NCBI RefSeq assembly: GCF_002982135.1
Contig: NZ_CP019981.1
Coordinates: 186,001 to 250,000, forward strand
Origin: Pediococcus inopinatus
GTDB taxonomy: Bacteria > Bacillota > Bacilli > Lactobacillales > Lactobacillaceae
DNA: 64,000 bases
Reading direction: 5' to 3'
The notes below the pieces were generated by a model. The model saw nothing but the letters and a program-made list of their open reading frames with translations. It had not been told where the DNA came from and did not search any database. The position numbers and the translations under genes were made by a program. Positions 1 through 8,342 of the stretch are shown piece by piece (positions within the stretch are counted from its first letter, which is position 1; each line of letters starts with the position of its first letter).

Positions 1-1185
1 GCGACAATGTTTTCTGGACATGACACCACCCAATCGTGGCACTTTCTAGGATTGAACAGCATTCAAACGATTGGTCTGATTGCAATTGTATTCATGATTG
101 CAGTGACATTTTTCTCCACACACGGGATTAATCAAATCGCGCGTTTTGCAGCGTTTGGAGGAATTATTACCCTGACCATCACGGCTCTATTTCTGTTGAT
201 TAGTTTAGTGTTATTAGCAGTTCACAGTGGTCATTTGGCCCAGCCGTTTACCGCACGCTCAATTATTCATTCGCCAAACGGGCAATTCGGATCACCAATT
301 GCGATTATGTCGTTTATTGTGTACGCCATTTTTGCTTATGGTGGAATGGAAACGATGGGCGGGGTTGTCGATAATGTCAAAGATTCATCTAAGACATTTC
401 CGCGGGCTATGATTATTTCCACCATCATTATGTTAGTGGCTTACTCACTTGGCATCTTTCTTTGGGGAGTGAGCGCGAACTGGCAGGCGGTGCTTGGCAA
501 TAAGACGAGTGATTTGGGCAACGTTTTGTACGTTTTAATGAATAATTTAGGGGTTTCCATTGGCAAAACTATGCACTTATCAGGAGCCGCCAGCATTACG
601 ATGGGTAACTGGTTTGCGCGGGTAATCGGAATTGAAGAATTTTTATCCGATATGGGTGCCTTTTTCGTGCTTGTTTATTCACCTTTAAAGTCATTTATCA
701 TGGGATCACCAGCCAAGTTCTGGCCGAAGAAAATGACGAAACTAAACAAATTTGGCGTACCCGCATTTTCGATGTGGATTCAAGCCATTATTGTGGTGGT
801 CATCATATTTGCAGTTTCATTTGGTGGCAGTAATGCACAGTCGTTTTACACGGTTTTACAGGATATGGAAAATATTTCTTCAGCGGTTCCGTACTTATTC
901 TTGGTTGGGGCATTTCCGTTCTTTAAAAAGCGGACTGACTTAGAGCGGCCGTTTGTTTTCTTTAAAAACAAGACCATGACCTGGTCAATTACCATCATCA
1001 CTTGGTTTGTGATTTTAATTGGCATTATCTTCACCGTGGTTGAACCTCTTTCAATTCACGATTATTACACGGCGTTTTGGACAGTAATTGGACCGGTATT
1101 CTTTGCGCTAGTTGCTTGGATATTTTATGAAGTGTCGGTTAAAAAGAGGAAAATCGATGTGCCAGATATTGATGATATTGATTAG
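1..1185 (+). CDS. APC-superfamily amino acid permease, 5' end cut by window
   Basis: Integral membrane amino acid transporter of the APC superfamily, closest in feel to GadC/YjeM-type glutamate/GABA family antiporters. The frame is open through base 1, so the ATG at 7 is probably internal and the first membrane segments lie upstream. About nine hydrophobic segments are visible, with the loop motif YGGMETMGGVVDNVKD after the third, typical of this group, and a short charged tail ending in aspartates. The family usually has 450-500 residues; 392 are seen from the ATG. A strong hairpin follows it. Substrate cannot be assigned from sequence alone. Confidence 0.8.
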   Translation, partial: ATMFSGHDTTQSWHFLGLNSIQTIGLIAIVFMIAVTFFSTHGINQIARFAAFGGIITLTITALFLLISLVLLAVHSGHLAQPFTARSIIHSPNGQFGSPIAIMSFIVYAIFAYGGMETMGGVVDNVKDSSKTFPRAMIISTIIMLVAYSLGIFLWGVSANWQAVLGNKTSDLGNVLYVLMNNLGVSIGKTMHLSGAASITMGNWFARVIGIEEFLSDMGAFFVLVYSPLKSFIMGSPAKFWPKKMTKLNKFGVPAFSMWIQAIIVVVIIFAVSFGGSNAQSFYTVLQDMENISSAVPYLFLVGAFPFFKKRTDLERPFVFFKNKTMTWSITIITWFVILIGIIFTVVEPLSIHDYYTAFWTVIGPVFFALVAWIFYEVSVKKRKIDVPDIDDID

Positions 1186-1233
1186 CCTAAGCTAACAAGA
1201 AAACTTAGGGTAAGTGGTCAATAATACTAAACG

Positions 1234-1282
1234 AAAATAGAGATCGAAAATTTTAATTGAAAAATTTTCAATCTCTATTTTT
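1234..1282. terminator. A/T-rich inverted-repeat terminator after the permease
   Basis: Two ~21-base arms (from 1234 and from 1261) pair with one mismatch around AATTG and end in a run of T. It can stop transcription from either side. The toxin gene ends about 95 bases further on, on the opposite strand. Confidence 0.75.
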
Positions 1283-1376
1283 AATGTAATTATTTTAGAT
1301 TAGTGTACAAATTTTAAACTTTACCGATAGATTGTCTTTGACCACAGCAGTCTGGACTTATTGGAAAGTAGTTCTT

Positions 1377-1742
1377 TTAAAAATTAAAAATATCCTTTAC
1401 GGCTTCCAAAGTTAACCGAACGAGTTTTGAATTTGCCTGGCCTACAATTTCTCCGTGCCGACTTTGAAAATCAAATCCGTGTAACTGTTGAAAGAGTAAC
1501 ATGCCTTTGATGCCTAATCTTGGATCAACAATCTGTTGGCGAAAAGGATCATTTTCGCGAACTGTACTGGTAACAGGAATAACCTGTACTAGTGGCGTGG
1601 TTTCGTTATATTCGGTGGCACTAACCACTAAACATGGACGCCGGATGTTATTTTTATTAGGGTTGTGACCGCCTGTTTCGTGTCCAGAATGAGGCTCAAA
1701 ATCTAACCAAATGATGTCGCCTTGTTGTGGTTTTTTCACCAT
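1377..1742 (-). CDS. PemK/MazF-family mRNA interferase toxin
   Basis: Endoribonuclease toxin of a type II toxin-antitoxin pair, 121 residues, the usual family length. The N-terminus shows the PemK/MazF core: GDIIWLDFEPHSGHE, then RPCLVVS near residue 35 and VQVIPVTST near residue 52. Its ATG lies inside the last codons of the upstream antitoxin gene (7-base overlap), which implies translational coupling. Family knowledge says it cleaves RNA and is neutralised by the partner; the cleavage site specificity cannot be read here. Confidence 0.88.
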   Translation of the reverse strand: MVKKPQQGDIIWLDFEPHSGHETGGHNPNKNNIRRPCLVVSATEYNETTPLVQVIPVTSTVRENDPFRQQIVDPRLGIKGMLLFQQLHGFDFQSRHGEIVGQANSKLVRLTLEAVKDIFNF

Positions 1743-2023
1743 GAGTCATTAATCCTTTCTGAACCAACTGGAGGTTGCGTGTTGGGATCATAACCTAAAT
1801 CATCGATGTCTTGTTGATAGTTATAATTTTTAGCTGCCTGTGTTGCATAACGATTTGTTTTTTTAGTGGGCTTAATGGGTACATAAATAATTCCAGCACT
1901 GGTCTGTGTAACTGCCAGTTCTGTGCCAGCATTAATATTTGCTTCTTTTGGGATAGTTACGGTGACCGAATTTCCTTGACGTCTTGTTTTATAAATACCT
2001 AAATATTTTTCGGAATCCATCAT
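1736..2023 (-). CDS. PemI/MazE-like antitoxin with AbrB-type fold
   Basis: Antitoxin partner of the adjacent PemK-like toxin. Residues ~8-45 form a swapped-hairpin AbrB/MazE-type DNA-binding domain (RRQGNSVTVTIPKEANI), followed by a polar tail rich in Asn, Gln and Asp that would wrap the toxin. An upstream GTG at 2029 sits almost on the AAAGGAG, so the ATG at 2023, seven bases from that site, is the better start (95 residues). Family members autorepress the operon; no operator was resolved. Confidence 0.85.
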   Translation of the reverse strand: MMDSEKYLGIYKTRRQGNSVTVTIPKEANINAGTELAVTQTSAGIIYVPIKPTKKTNRYATQAAKNYNYQQDIDDLGYDPNTQPPVGSERINDSW

Positions 2024-2261
2024 ACTCACACTCCTTTGTATCTATAGTTTATCATGTATCTATTGTAAATACCAAACTGGAGATTGCAGGATATATGTGG
2101 CTACTCGACGGAACTTAAAAAGTAGCCGGACGGAAATTTAATTGCACTACGCAACAAAACTTTGACCGTTTAATTTTAGCAGTGGACATTAAACGTGACG
2201 TGGACTATTTTTAAATTAGTTATTAAATAAAGATAGCAAGTCAGAGTTATGTAAAAACGTA

Positions 2262-2446
2262 TTTTTGATTGTGGTGAGAAATGTCCTGATGAAAGCACAC
2301 TTCAGATTATTTCTGGTAAATGGAAAAAACTACAAAATAATGAAAAAGCTAGATTTGTTTAGACGTTGATCAAAGCTTTACCGGAATGGAGACGATATAC
2401 CATGAAGGCGAATTGATTAGCATAACAAAGGAGGAAAAATATGAAT
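2262..2446 (+). pseudogene. Decayed HxlR-type regulator remnant (weak)
   Basis: The ~400 bases between the antitoxin and the next gene hold no intact gene. From 2262 a frame reads CPDESTLQIISGKWKKL before a stop at 2360, resembling the HxlR helix-turn-helix start (CPVE.TL..I.GKWK). A second short open stretch from about 2384 reads ETIYHEGELISIT, reminiscent of the HxlR wing but without the usual PPRVEY. No start or ribosome binding site matches. This is a remnant call on short similarity only. Confidence 0.3.
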
Positions 2447-3151
2447 GAGCGAGTAACATTTGCTAAAAAAGTACTAGAGTTTAATAAAGAGTTATCACAC
2501 ATTTCTATAGACTTACCTGAGGGCTTTAGAATTGTGAATCCATACAATGGAGAGCAGAGAGAAGCTGTCCATCGTATAACTACTACGTTCTATCAGAAAT
2601 ATTTTAACGATACTTTGCCTCGTCGATTAATACTAGGGAGTTCTCCTGCACGGCGCGGGACTGCTAGAACAGGAATCCCCTTTGAGGATGCAGATCATCT
2701 TAAAAAAGAAACCGGGATTCTGATTGATAATTTTCACATCAACCAGTCTTCGTCGAATTTTTTATACGATGTCATAAGTAACTATGGTGGAAGCAAGAAA
2801 TTTTATGCTAATTTTTATTTAAATTTTGTGTGTCCATTAGGTTTAACTAGAATAAACGCAAAAGGAAATGAAGTAAATTGTAATTATTATGAAAGCAAAC
2901 AGGTGCAGAAGCTTTTACTACCTTTTATTGTACGCTCGATTCGTCGGCAAATTAACTTCGGAATAGATACATCTGTGTGCTACTGTATCGGGAGTGGGGA
3001 AAATTACAAAGTATTAACAAAAATCAATAATGACTATCATTTTTTTAAGACGATCATTCCGCTAGAGCATCCGCGTTTTATCATGCAATACAATTCCCAA
3101 AATAAAGATAAATATATGGAAAAATATATCACCGCCTTAAGGCGCGATTAA
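2441..3151 (+). CDS. Uracil-DNA glycosylase superfamily protein, SMUG2-like
   Basis: Probable base-excision enzyme or relative in the uracil-DNA glycosylase superfamily (236 residues). Seen in the sequence: LILGSSPARRGTARTGIPFED near residues 63-83, the water-activating G.xP..G.. motif; NFVCPLGLTR near residue 130; and EHPRFIMQYN near residue 212, in the place of the H-P-S/R DNA-intercalating motif. This arrangement matches SMUG2-type families of Firmicutes. AAAGGAGG lies eight bases before the ATG. It stands alone, between decayed DNA on both sides. Substrate specificity is not determinable. Confidence 0.75.
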   Translation: MNERVTFAKKVLEFNKELSHISIDLPEGFRIVNPYNGEQREAVHRITTTFYQKYFNDTLPRRLILGSSPARRGTARTGIPFEDADHLKKETGILIDNFHINQSSSNFLYDVISNYGGSKKFYANFYLNFVCPLGLTRINAKGNEVNCNYYESKQVQKLLLPFIVRSIRRQINFGIDTSVCYCIGSGENYKVLTKINNDYHFFKTIIPLEHPRFIMQYNSQNKDKYMEKYITALRRD

Positions 3152-3152
3152 T

Positions 3153-3712
3153 ATAGATAATTTATTAGTGACCGCAGTTGCTGGAGAAAAAAGATTACAT
3201 TTAGGAGATGAAATTGTTGCGATTGACGGGGATTCGATAACGGAATTGGCAGAAAAATATAAAGAGCAACTAGATCTAATTGGAGAGCGGTAACGCTGGG
3301 ATTTATTGGGCGGCTGAAGAGATGACCATTAAAACTATTAATAAAGCTACAAAAAAATTAAGCTTAATTAATATTTACCTAATTATCAAACAGAGCAGTC
3401 GTTTAAAAAATATCGCAGACATTTGGTTACATGAAATTAACAGATTTTTTTGACCCTGATGATGTGAAAAAAATGATTAAGAATAATCAAATGCAACTAT
3501 CTCCAATTTGATCATGAATGTGTAGCGGGAGTGTTGAAGATCAAGCTTTTGAAAAATATATTGACCAGACCTTAGAACAGTATTATCTAAAGAATGGGTT
3601 TATATAGGTTTAACTTTTCTATTTTGGTGTGTTGTATGAAACCAGCAGCTGTTTTATTGATCGAGATGACCTAATTGGTGGTAACGAATATTATCTTGAA
3701 CAAATAAAATAA
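3153..3712 (+). pseudogene. Decayed PDZ-containing protease-like gene (S41-type?)
   Basis: No intact gene lies between 3152 and 3804. Several short frames look like pieces of one protein. From about 3156 a frame reads NLLVTAVAG then GDEIVAIDGDSITELAEKY, a PDZ-domain carboxylate-loop pattern seen in S41 and HtrA proteases, and stops at 3291. Further pieces read MKLTDFFDPDDVKKMI (from 3432), DQAFEKYIDQTLEQYYLKNG, and IDRDDLIGGNEYYLEQIK ending at 3712. Several frameshifts and stops separate them, so the gene is dead. The S41 assignment is inference; the catalytic Ser/Lys region is not recognisable. Confidence 0.45.
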
Positions 3713-3761
3713 TGTTGGAAAATTGTACTTGATTTAAAGAAACTGATAAATAAGTCCAAAA

Positions 3762-3796
3762 AAAACGTTGAGAATTTAAATTCTCAACGTTTTTGT
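3762..3796. terminator. Bidirectional terminator before the L,D-transpeptidase end
   Basis: Perfect hairpin AAAACGTTGAGAATTT / AAATTCTCAACGTTTT with T-runs on both strands. It ends the minus-strand L,D-transpeptidase gene and the remnant from the other side. Confidence 0.85.
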
Positions 3797-3804
3797 AGAC
3801 AGTA

Positions 3805-5205
3805 TTATCTGTAAATAATTACAGGTTCCGTTGCCGAAGTATTATCCCAAACCAATTTCATTTTGCTTGGGGGATTATTCAAACAACCGTGTGAGTGATA
3901 CGTATCACGGTAACTTGGATTTCCATAAACCTTGGCCGGTTGCCATGGGCTATCGTGCATTCCCACGCCATCTTCCGTTAATGGCTCCCAATAAGAAACT
4001 TTACTAGAATATTTTGAACCGTTATCGTTGTTCCCTGTCAAAGTTGAAGGGCTCTGTTTGTACAGAATGTGGAACAACCCAGTTGGAGTCTCATGATTTC
4101 CTGAAAGGGTCCCACTCATAACCGGAATATCGGCTTTTTGTTTGCCATCAACATAAATATATTCATGTAAGGTAGTCAAATTAATTTCAACCCGGGTTGA
4201 TCCAATTGCAGTGGAACGATTGTAACTAATATTTTGGCCAGAATAATTTTTCATATCCACAGTCGCGTTTGTTTTAACAGAGGAATCAATAAACTTCTTA
4301 GCCAACATTGCGGCTTCTGCATTTACATTGAGTGACCAGCCATAATTTGAAGCTGTCGATGTATTGGTTGAAACTGTCTTGTTGCTGTTTAAAAGCTTTA
4401 CACTAATGACTTTACCCTGAGTGCTGTCAGAATTATTAATAGTTGTTAACTCAGCCTTTAAAGCAGATAAATCAATCGATGGTGTGCTACCAGGAGTTGA
4501 ATTGACCAAGTATTTAGAACCACTTAATTTGTAATCCTTGCCACCTACGTGATAAACCAAGGTTTTTGATAATCCTTGCTGCAAAGCTTGTTTTGATTTT
4601 TCTGCACTAGATGTTGCGGCCTTGGTAGCTTTCACATAGTTTGTGCTGATTTTAATATCTTGGAGTTTGTTAACTTGGGTCTTATATTTGGCGAGAACTT
4701 TCGCGGCATCCACTTGAGTACCAGTTTTGCTAGCTTGTTTTTTAATGGCGCCATTCTTTAAATAGTAAGACGTCGGTTGTGCAACAGTGGCACTTTTATT
4801 ATAAGCAGCAACAGCCTTGGTAACTTGATCTTTCAATGAAGTGTTTCGATAAGTCAGAGTTGTTTTAGAATTGCTGACGTCAACGGCTGCTTTCGAAGTG
4901 AACAATCCGTGGTGTTTTGTTAATTCAGATTTTATCTGAGCTTTGGTTACTTTGTCCAATTGTTGATCTTGTCCATCAACTAGTAATTTATTGTTTAGAT
5001 AAACGCGATTGCTCACGGTAGAAGAAGAGTTCGCAAGCTTCTTTTCAGCCTGATTCACCGTTAAACGGGAAACGGATTGTCCGTTAATAATAGTGCCTGG
5101 CGCAAAATGAGTTTGGCCATACTGCCAAGCAAACACGCCACCCCCGATAATTATGATAATCAACACTGAAACAGTCCATGCTAACCAATGATTTTTTTTG
5201 GTCAC
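3805..5205 (-). CDS. L,D-transpeptidase (YkuD domain) with peptidoglycan-binding region
   Basis: Cell-wall cross-linking enzyme (466 residues) anchored by one N-terminal membrane segment (about residues 9-27), with a long extracellular Ser/Thr/Lys-rich region of the PG-binding type and a C-terminal YkuD domain. Catalytic residues are visible: GMHDSPW, then SHGCLNNPP with the nucleophile at about Cys441. A TTG at 5220 would add five residues but has no ribosome binding site. GGGGAG lies seven bases before the GTG at 5205, so that start is chosen. Family enzymes make 3-3 (DAP-DAP) cross-links, which fits the DAP pathway encoded nearby. Confidence 0.9.
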   Translation of the reverse strand: MTKKNHWLAWTVSVLIIIIIGGGVFAWQYGQTHFAPGTIINGQSVSRLTVNQAEKKLANSSSTVSNRVYLNNKLLVDGQDQQLDKVTKAQIKSELTKHHGLFTSKAAVDVSNSKTTLTYRNTSLKDQVTKAVAAYNKSATVAQPTSYYLKNGAIKKQASKTGTQVDAAKVLAKYKTQVNKLQDIKISTNYVKATKAATSSAEKSKQALQQGLSKTLVYHVGGKDYKLSGSKYLVNSTPGSTPSIDLSALKAELTTINNSDSTQGKVISVKLLNSNKTVSTNTSTASNYGWSLNVNAEAAMLAKKFIDSSVKTNATVDMKNYSGQNISYNRSTAIGSTRVEINLTTLHEYIYVDGKQKADIPVMSGTLSGNHETPTGLFHILYKQSPSTLTGNNDNGSKYSSKVSYWEPLTEDGVGMHDSPWQPAKVYGNPSYRDTYHSHGCLNNPPSKMKLVWDNTSATEPVIIYR

Positions 5206-5288
5206 TTTAGTTCTCCCCAAAATTTTAAATTTCTGAAACGTCTTGAGTAATTATGAAGCGTGGTGTAAAGGAAGTCAATGCAAAAAGC

Positions 5289-5301
5289 TTACTTTAAGTA
5301 A
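5289..5301. promoter_or_regulatory. Palindrome upstream of the broken efflux gene
   Basis: TTACTTTAAGTAA is a perfect inverted repeat about 110 bases before the DHA2 gene. It resembles small-regulator operators (MarR, PadR or TetR type), but no regulator gene is adjacent. Low confidence. Confidence 0.3.
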
Positions 5302-5411
5302 ACTTTGATAATTACTCGAAATTGGGACTTGATTTCTTATGGTACAATTATCATTGTGGCATTTTTTCGATTTACATAATTATAAAATAAACTTTTTAAG
5401 GTGGTTATTTA

Positions 5412-6715
5412 ATGAATACTTTTGATAAACCTGATCAACCGGTCGACCAAAATGGCCGTCCATACAATCGCCTTGCATTAGTTTTTACGCTGTTAGTTGG
5501 GACATTTAGTACTTTTCTAACAACAACGATGCTCACGACTGCTTTTCCGACGTTAATGAAATCATTTAATATTTCAACAACGACTGTCCAGTGGCTAACG
5601 ACTGGATTCATGCTAATGATGGGAATTGTTATTCCGATTACCGGCTTCTTTCTGCAACGATTTTTCCACCCTCAAAACGAGGGGCAGCAATGGGCACAGC
5701 TGGACTGGTTATTGGCTTAGCACCAGCGATTGGGCCAACATTTTCTGGGTGGGTCCTTATGAACTATTCCTGGAGAATGCTATTTCTCGCCATTATGCCT
5801 ATTTCATTGCTAGTTTTAATCATGGGATTTTTCACTCTACGAAAAGTATTGCCTACCAAAAAGGCGCCCGTTGATTGGTCTTCCGTTGCACTTTCCATGG
5901 TTGGATTTGGGGCGATGCTATTCGGATTTTCATCAGTAGGAACTTATTCATGGACCAGCCCAGTGGTTTACGGAACTTTGATCCTCGGGGTTGTCGTAGT
6001 GGCAATTTTCATTATGAGATCTTTAAAGATCAAGAATCCGCTATTACAATTTAAAGTTTTTGAACATTCAGATTTTACTTTATCCGCAATTTTAGTATCT
6101 ATTTCAAACATGTCCATGAACGGTTTTACCCTTGTTTTACCTTTGTATCTCCAAACAATCCGTGGGGAGTCGCCATTAGTTTCTGGACTGACTCTATTAC
6201 CAGGTGCGATTACAATCGGGGTTATGAATCCAATTACAGGGCGGATTTTTGATCGTTTAGGAGCTAGAAATATGGCCATCGCTGGGATGTTTTTACTAAC
6301 ATTAACAACTGCGGCCTTTATTCCGATTACTGCTGAGACACCGGTTTTCTATCTGGTCTGCTTGTATGCAGTGCGGATGTTCGGAATTTCAATGGTCTTG
6401 ATGCCGATTACGACAACCGGGATGAATGCATTGCCCCTTAATTTAATCGGGGATGGAACGGTGGTCAATAATACGGCGCGCCAGGTCTTTGCTTCAATGG
6501 GAACAGCCATCTTAGTTTCTGTGATGGCTAGTGTGACGCTAAATCATATGCCTTCTCACGCGATTGCGAAAGCTACTCCAATCTTGTTTCAAAAACTGTC
6601 ATCAAATGCAAATGTCATTGGGTTTAGATATGCCTTTTTCATTGCAACTTGTTTTGCGTTAATTGGGTTGGCCTTAACCTTCTTCTTGAAAAAAGACACA
6701 CGGGAGGCATATTAA
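5412..6715 (+). pseudogene. DHA2-family (EmrB/QacA) multidrug efflux MFS gene, internal deletion and frameshift
   Basis: A 14-TM drug:proton antiporter gene, now in two frames. The start (AAGGTGG, ATG at 5412) reads normally to TTGFMLMMGIVIPITGFFLQRF near 5660. The other frame picks up at TIFPPSKRGAAMGTAGLVIG and runs to the natural end. Compared with the intact paralogue at 30618, about 50-55 residues (TM3-TM4 region) are missing at this junction. The sequence ACGATTT at the junction fits both sides: A-CGA-TTT in the upstream frame and ACG-ATT-T in the downstream frame. That suggests deletion between two copies of this 7-mer. The product cannot be a functional transporter. The DUF4811 gene follows directly. 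Confidence 0.85.
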
Positions 6716-6716
6716 T

Positions 6717-7235
6717 ATGATTGTTATTTTCTTAATTGCTGGTGCCTTAATTTTTGCGATCAGCATGATTTTTATCCATCCGGGTGTCAAAAAAATCATA
6801 TGGGTGTCGATTGGATTGATTCTCAGTATCGGTGCCGTAGTGGTCATGACCCTAAATTACAATACTTTTTTGGGAATGAAAAAGGTTAGTCAAACGCAAA
6901 CCTATCCGCTGACATCAAGCGTGAAAGGACAACATGCGCTTGCTTATCAACAGCTGGGGACCAAGAATGAACGTGTTTATTTTTATGCGACAAATCCAAT
7001 GCAACAAAAGTTAGCCAAAACCAATCCAAGTACTGGAACTGCAAAAGTGACGCATAATTCTAAAATGAGCCAAGTTAAGATTACGCGCACTTATCGAGTC
7101 TATCGAAATGATGGGTTACGAATTTTATTTAGTAATGGGATTCCTAATCATCAGTTTGTCAGCCAAAATTATGAATTTAGATTAATGAGTGGTTGGAAAC
7201 TGAAGAAAATTGCGGTACAAGATAAGAAAAGCTAG
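6717..7235 (+). CDS. DUF4811 membrane protein, partner of the DHA2 transporter
   Basis: 172 residues with two N-terminal membrane segments (about residues 2-19 and 26-46) and an exported or cytosolic polar domain rich in Tyr, Lys and Arg. It matches the DUF4811 pattern, which in lactobacilli usually sits directly after a DHA2 efflux gene, as here (start one base after the transporter stop, GGGAGG seven bases before ATG). Its function is unknown. Because the transporter upstream is broken, this gene may be unemployed, although it is intact. Confidence 0.75.
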   Translation: MIVIFLIAGALIFAISMIFIHPGVKKIIWVSIGLILSIGAVVVMTLNYNTFLGMKKVSQTQTYPLTSSVKGQHALAYQQLGTKNERVYFYATNPMQQKLAKTNPSTGTAKVTHNSKMSQVKITRTYRVYRNDGLRILFSNGIPNHQFVSQNYEFRLMSGWKLKKIAVQDKKS

Positions 7236-7255
7236 AAATTTTACTTAAAAGCAAA

Positions 7256-7296
7256 CAAAAACGATGTGTAAGTGTAAACTCACGCATCGTTTTTAA
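7256..7296 (+). terminator. Rho-independent terminator after DUF4811
   Basis: AAACGATGTGT pairs with ACGCATCGTTT (one G-U pair) and is followed by TTTTT, closing the efflux operon on the plus strand. Confidence 0.8.
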
Positions 7297-7303
7297 TTTA
7301 AAT

Positions 7304-7331
7304 AAAAAATCTCTCCAGAATTCAGAGAGAT
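7304..7331 (-). terminator. Rho-independent terminator after dapF
   Basis: On the minus strand ATCTCTC pairs with GAGAGAT and runs into TTTTTTATTT, ending the lysC-dapF transcript. Confidence 0.8.
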
Positions 7332-7340
7332 CGAGTGCAT

Positions 7341-8342
7341 TTATGATTTAACAGCAATATCACTAACTTTTGGCAATTGGGTGACAAATTTTTGATACGC
7401 GGATTCTTCATGAGTTTCTGTAATTGCAACGTTGTCTAAGTCTGCTGCATGTAAATCAGCTTCAGAAATCTCAATGTGATGCGTTACGGTAGCATTTCCA
7501 GTTAAATCGATCGTGTACGTATTGCCAATTTGATGAACAATCGTTTTGACCATGCCACCCGGATTATAAACGGTAATTTCTTGTTCAAAATGGCCTTGAT
7601 CAGGGTGGGTGATTGCAAAGGCTAAACTAGTGGCCGACATGCCAGTTCCACAGGCATTTGTAAACCCAACACCGCGTTCATACGTGCGCACAAAAAGTTT
7701 ATTGTCCTCAAGAATTTGAGCAAAGCTGACGTTTACACCATCTGGAAAATAGGGATTTTCCGCATTTAATCGTTTGCCTAAAATTCCTAAATCATCGGAT
7801 GCTAATTCTTCGGCAGAAACGAAGCTGATTAGGTGGGGATTAGGAACCGCGATAGCTGTAAATTTAAGATTGGGAAGAAATTCGGGGACTGGTTGATCAA
7901 TTAATTTCTCAGTATTTAAGTTTTTAAATGGTAATTTTTCGGCTGCAAACGAAACCGGCGAAATTTCAACGCTAAAGGCGGGCACACTGGTTGCAAAATT
8001 GCCGGATTTACTAACTTGTAGATCAGCGTTTAATGTTTGAACCTTAAATTGGTCTATATTGGATTCTTGAGCTAAATAGCGTGAAACGGTCCGTAAACCA
8101 TTTCCACACATGGATGCTTCACTACCATCCGCATTGATGACACGCATTTGGGCTGCTACGCCTTCATGATTTGATTGATCAACTACCAAAACGCCGTCAG
8201 ATCCATTCAAAATACCGGTTTGCGGATCGGCAATCTTTTTAGTGAATTTTATTAGTTCTTGATCGGAGAGCCGAGTTTTTAGTTTGGTTTGATCTAACAA
8301 GAAAAAGTGGTTTTCTGAGCCATGGACTTTATCAATTTGCAT
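7341..8342 (-). CDS. dapF: Diaminopimelate epimerase
   Basis: Converts L,L-DAP to meso-DAP, the precursor of lysine and of the peptidoglycan cross-link. Both catalytic cysteines are in place: Cys79 in EASMCGNGLRT and Cys231 in TNACGTGMSA. At 333 residues it is longer than the ~275-residue enterobacterial form, with extra C-terminal residues, which is common in lactobacilli. It starts 11 bases inside the end of lysC, so the two are translated together. It lies outside the riboswitch-controlled plus-strand run that makes its substrate. Confidence 0.95.
   Translation of the reverse strand: MQIDKVHGSENHFFLLDQTKLKTRLSDQELIKFTKKIADPQTGILNGSDGVLVVDQSNHEGVAAQMRVINADGSEASMCGNGLRTVSRYLAQESNIDQFKVQTLNADLQVSKSGNFATSVPAFSVEISPVSFAAEKLPFKNLNTEKLIDQPVPEFLPNLKFTAIAVPNPHLISFVSAEELASDDLGILGKRLNAENPYFPDGVNVSFAQILEDNKLFVRTYERGVGFTNACGTGMSATSLAFAITHPDQGHFEQEITVYNPGGMVKTIVHQIGNTYTIDLTGNATVTHHIEISEADLHAADLDNVAITETHEESAYQKFVTQLPKVSDIAVKS

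Noticed and set aside
2359-2547. 62-codon minus-strand frame before the glycosylase gene
   Set aside because: No ribosome binding site, overlaps the real plus-strand start, no family.
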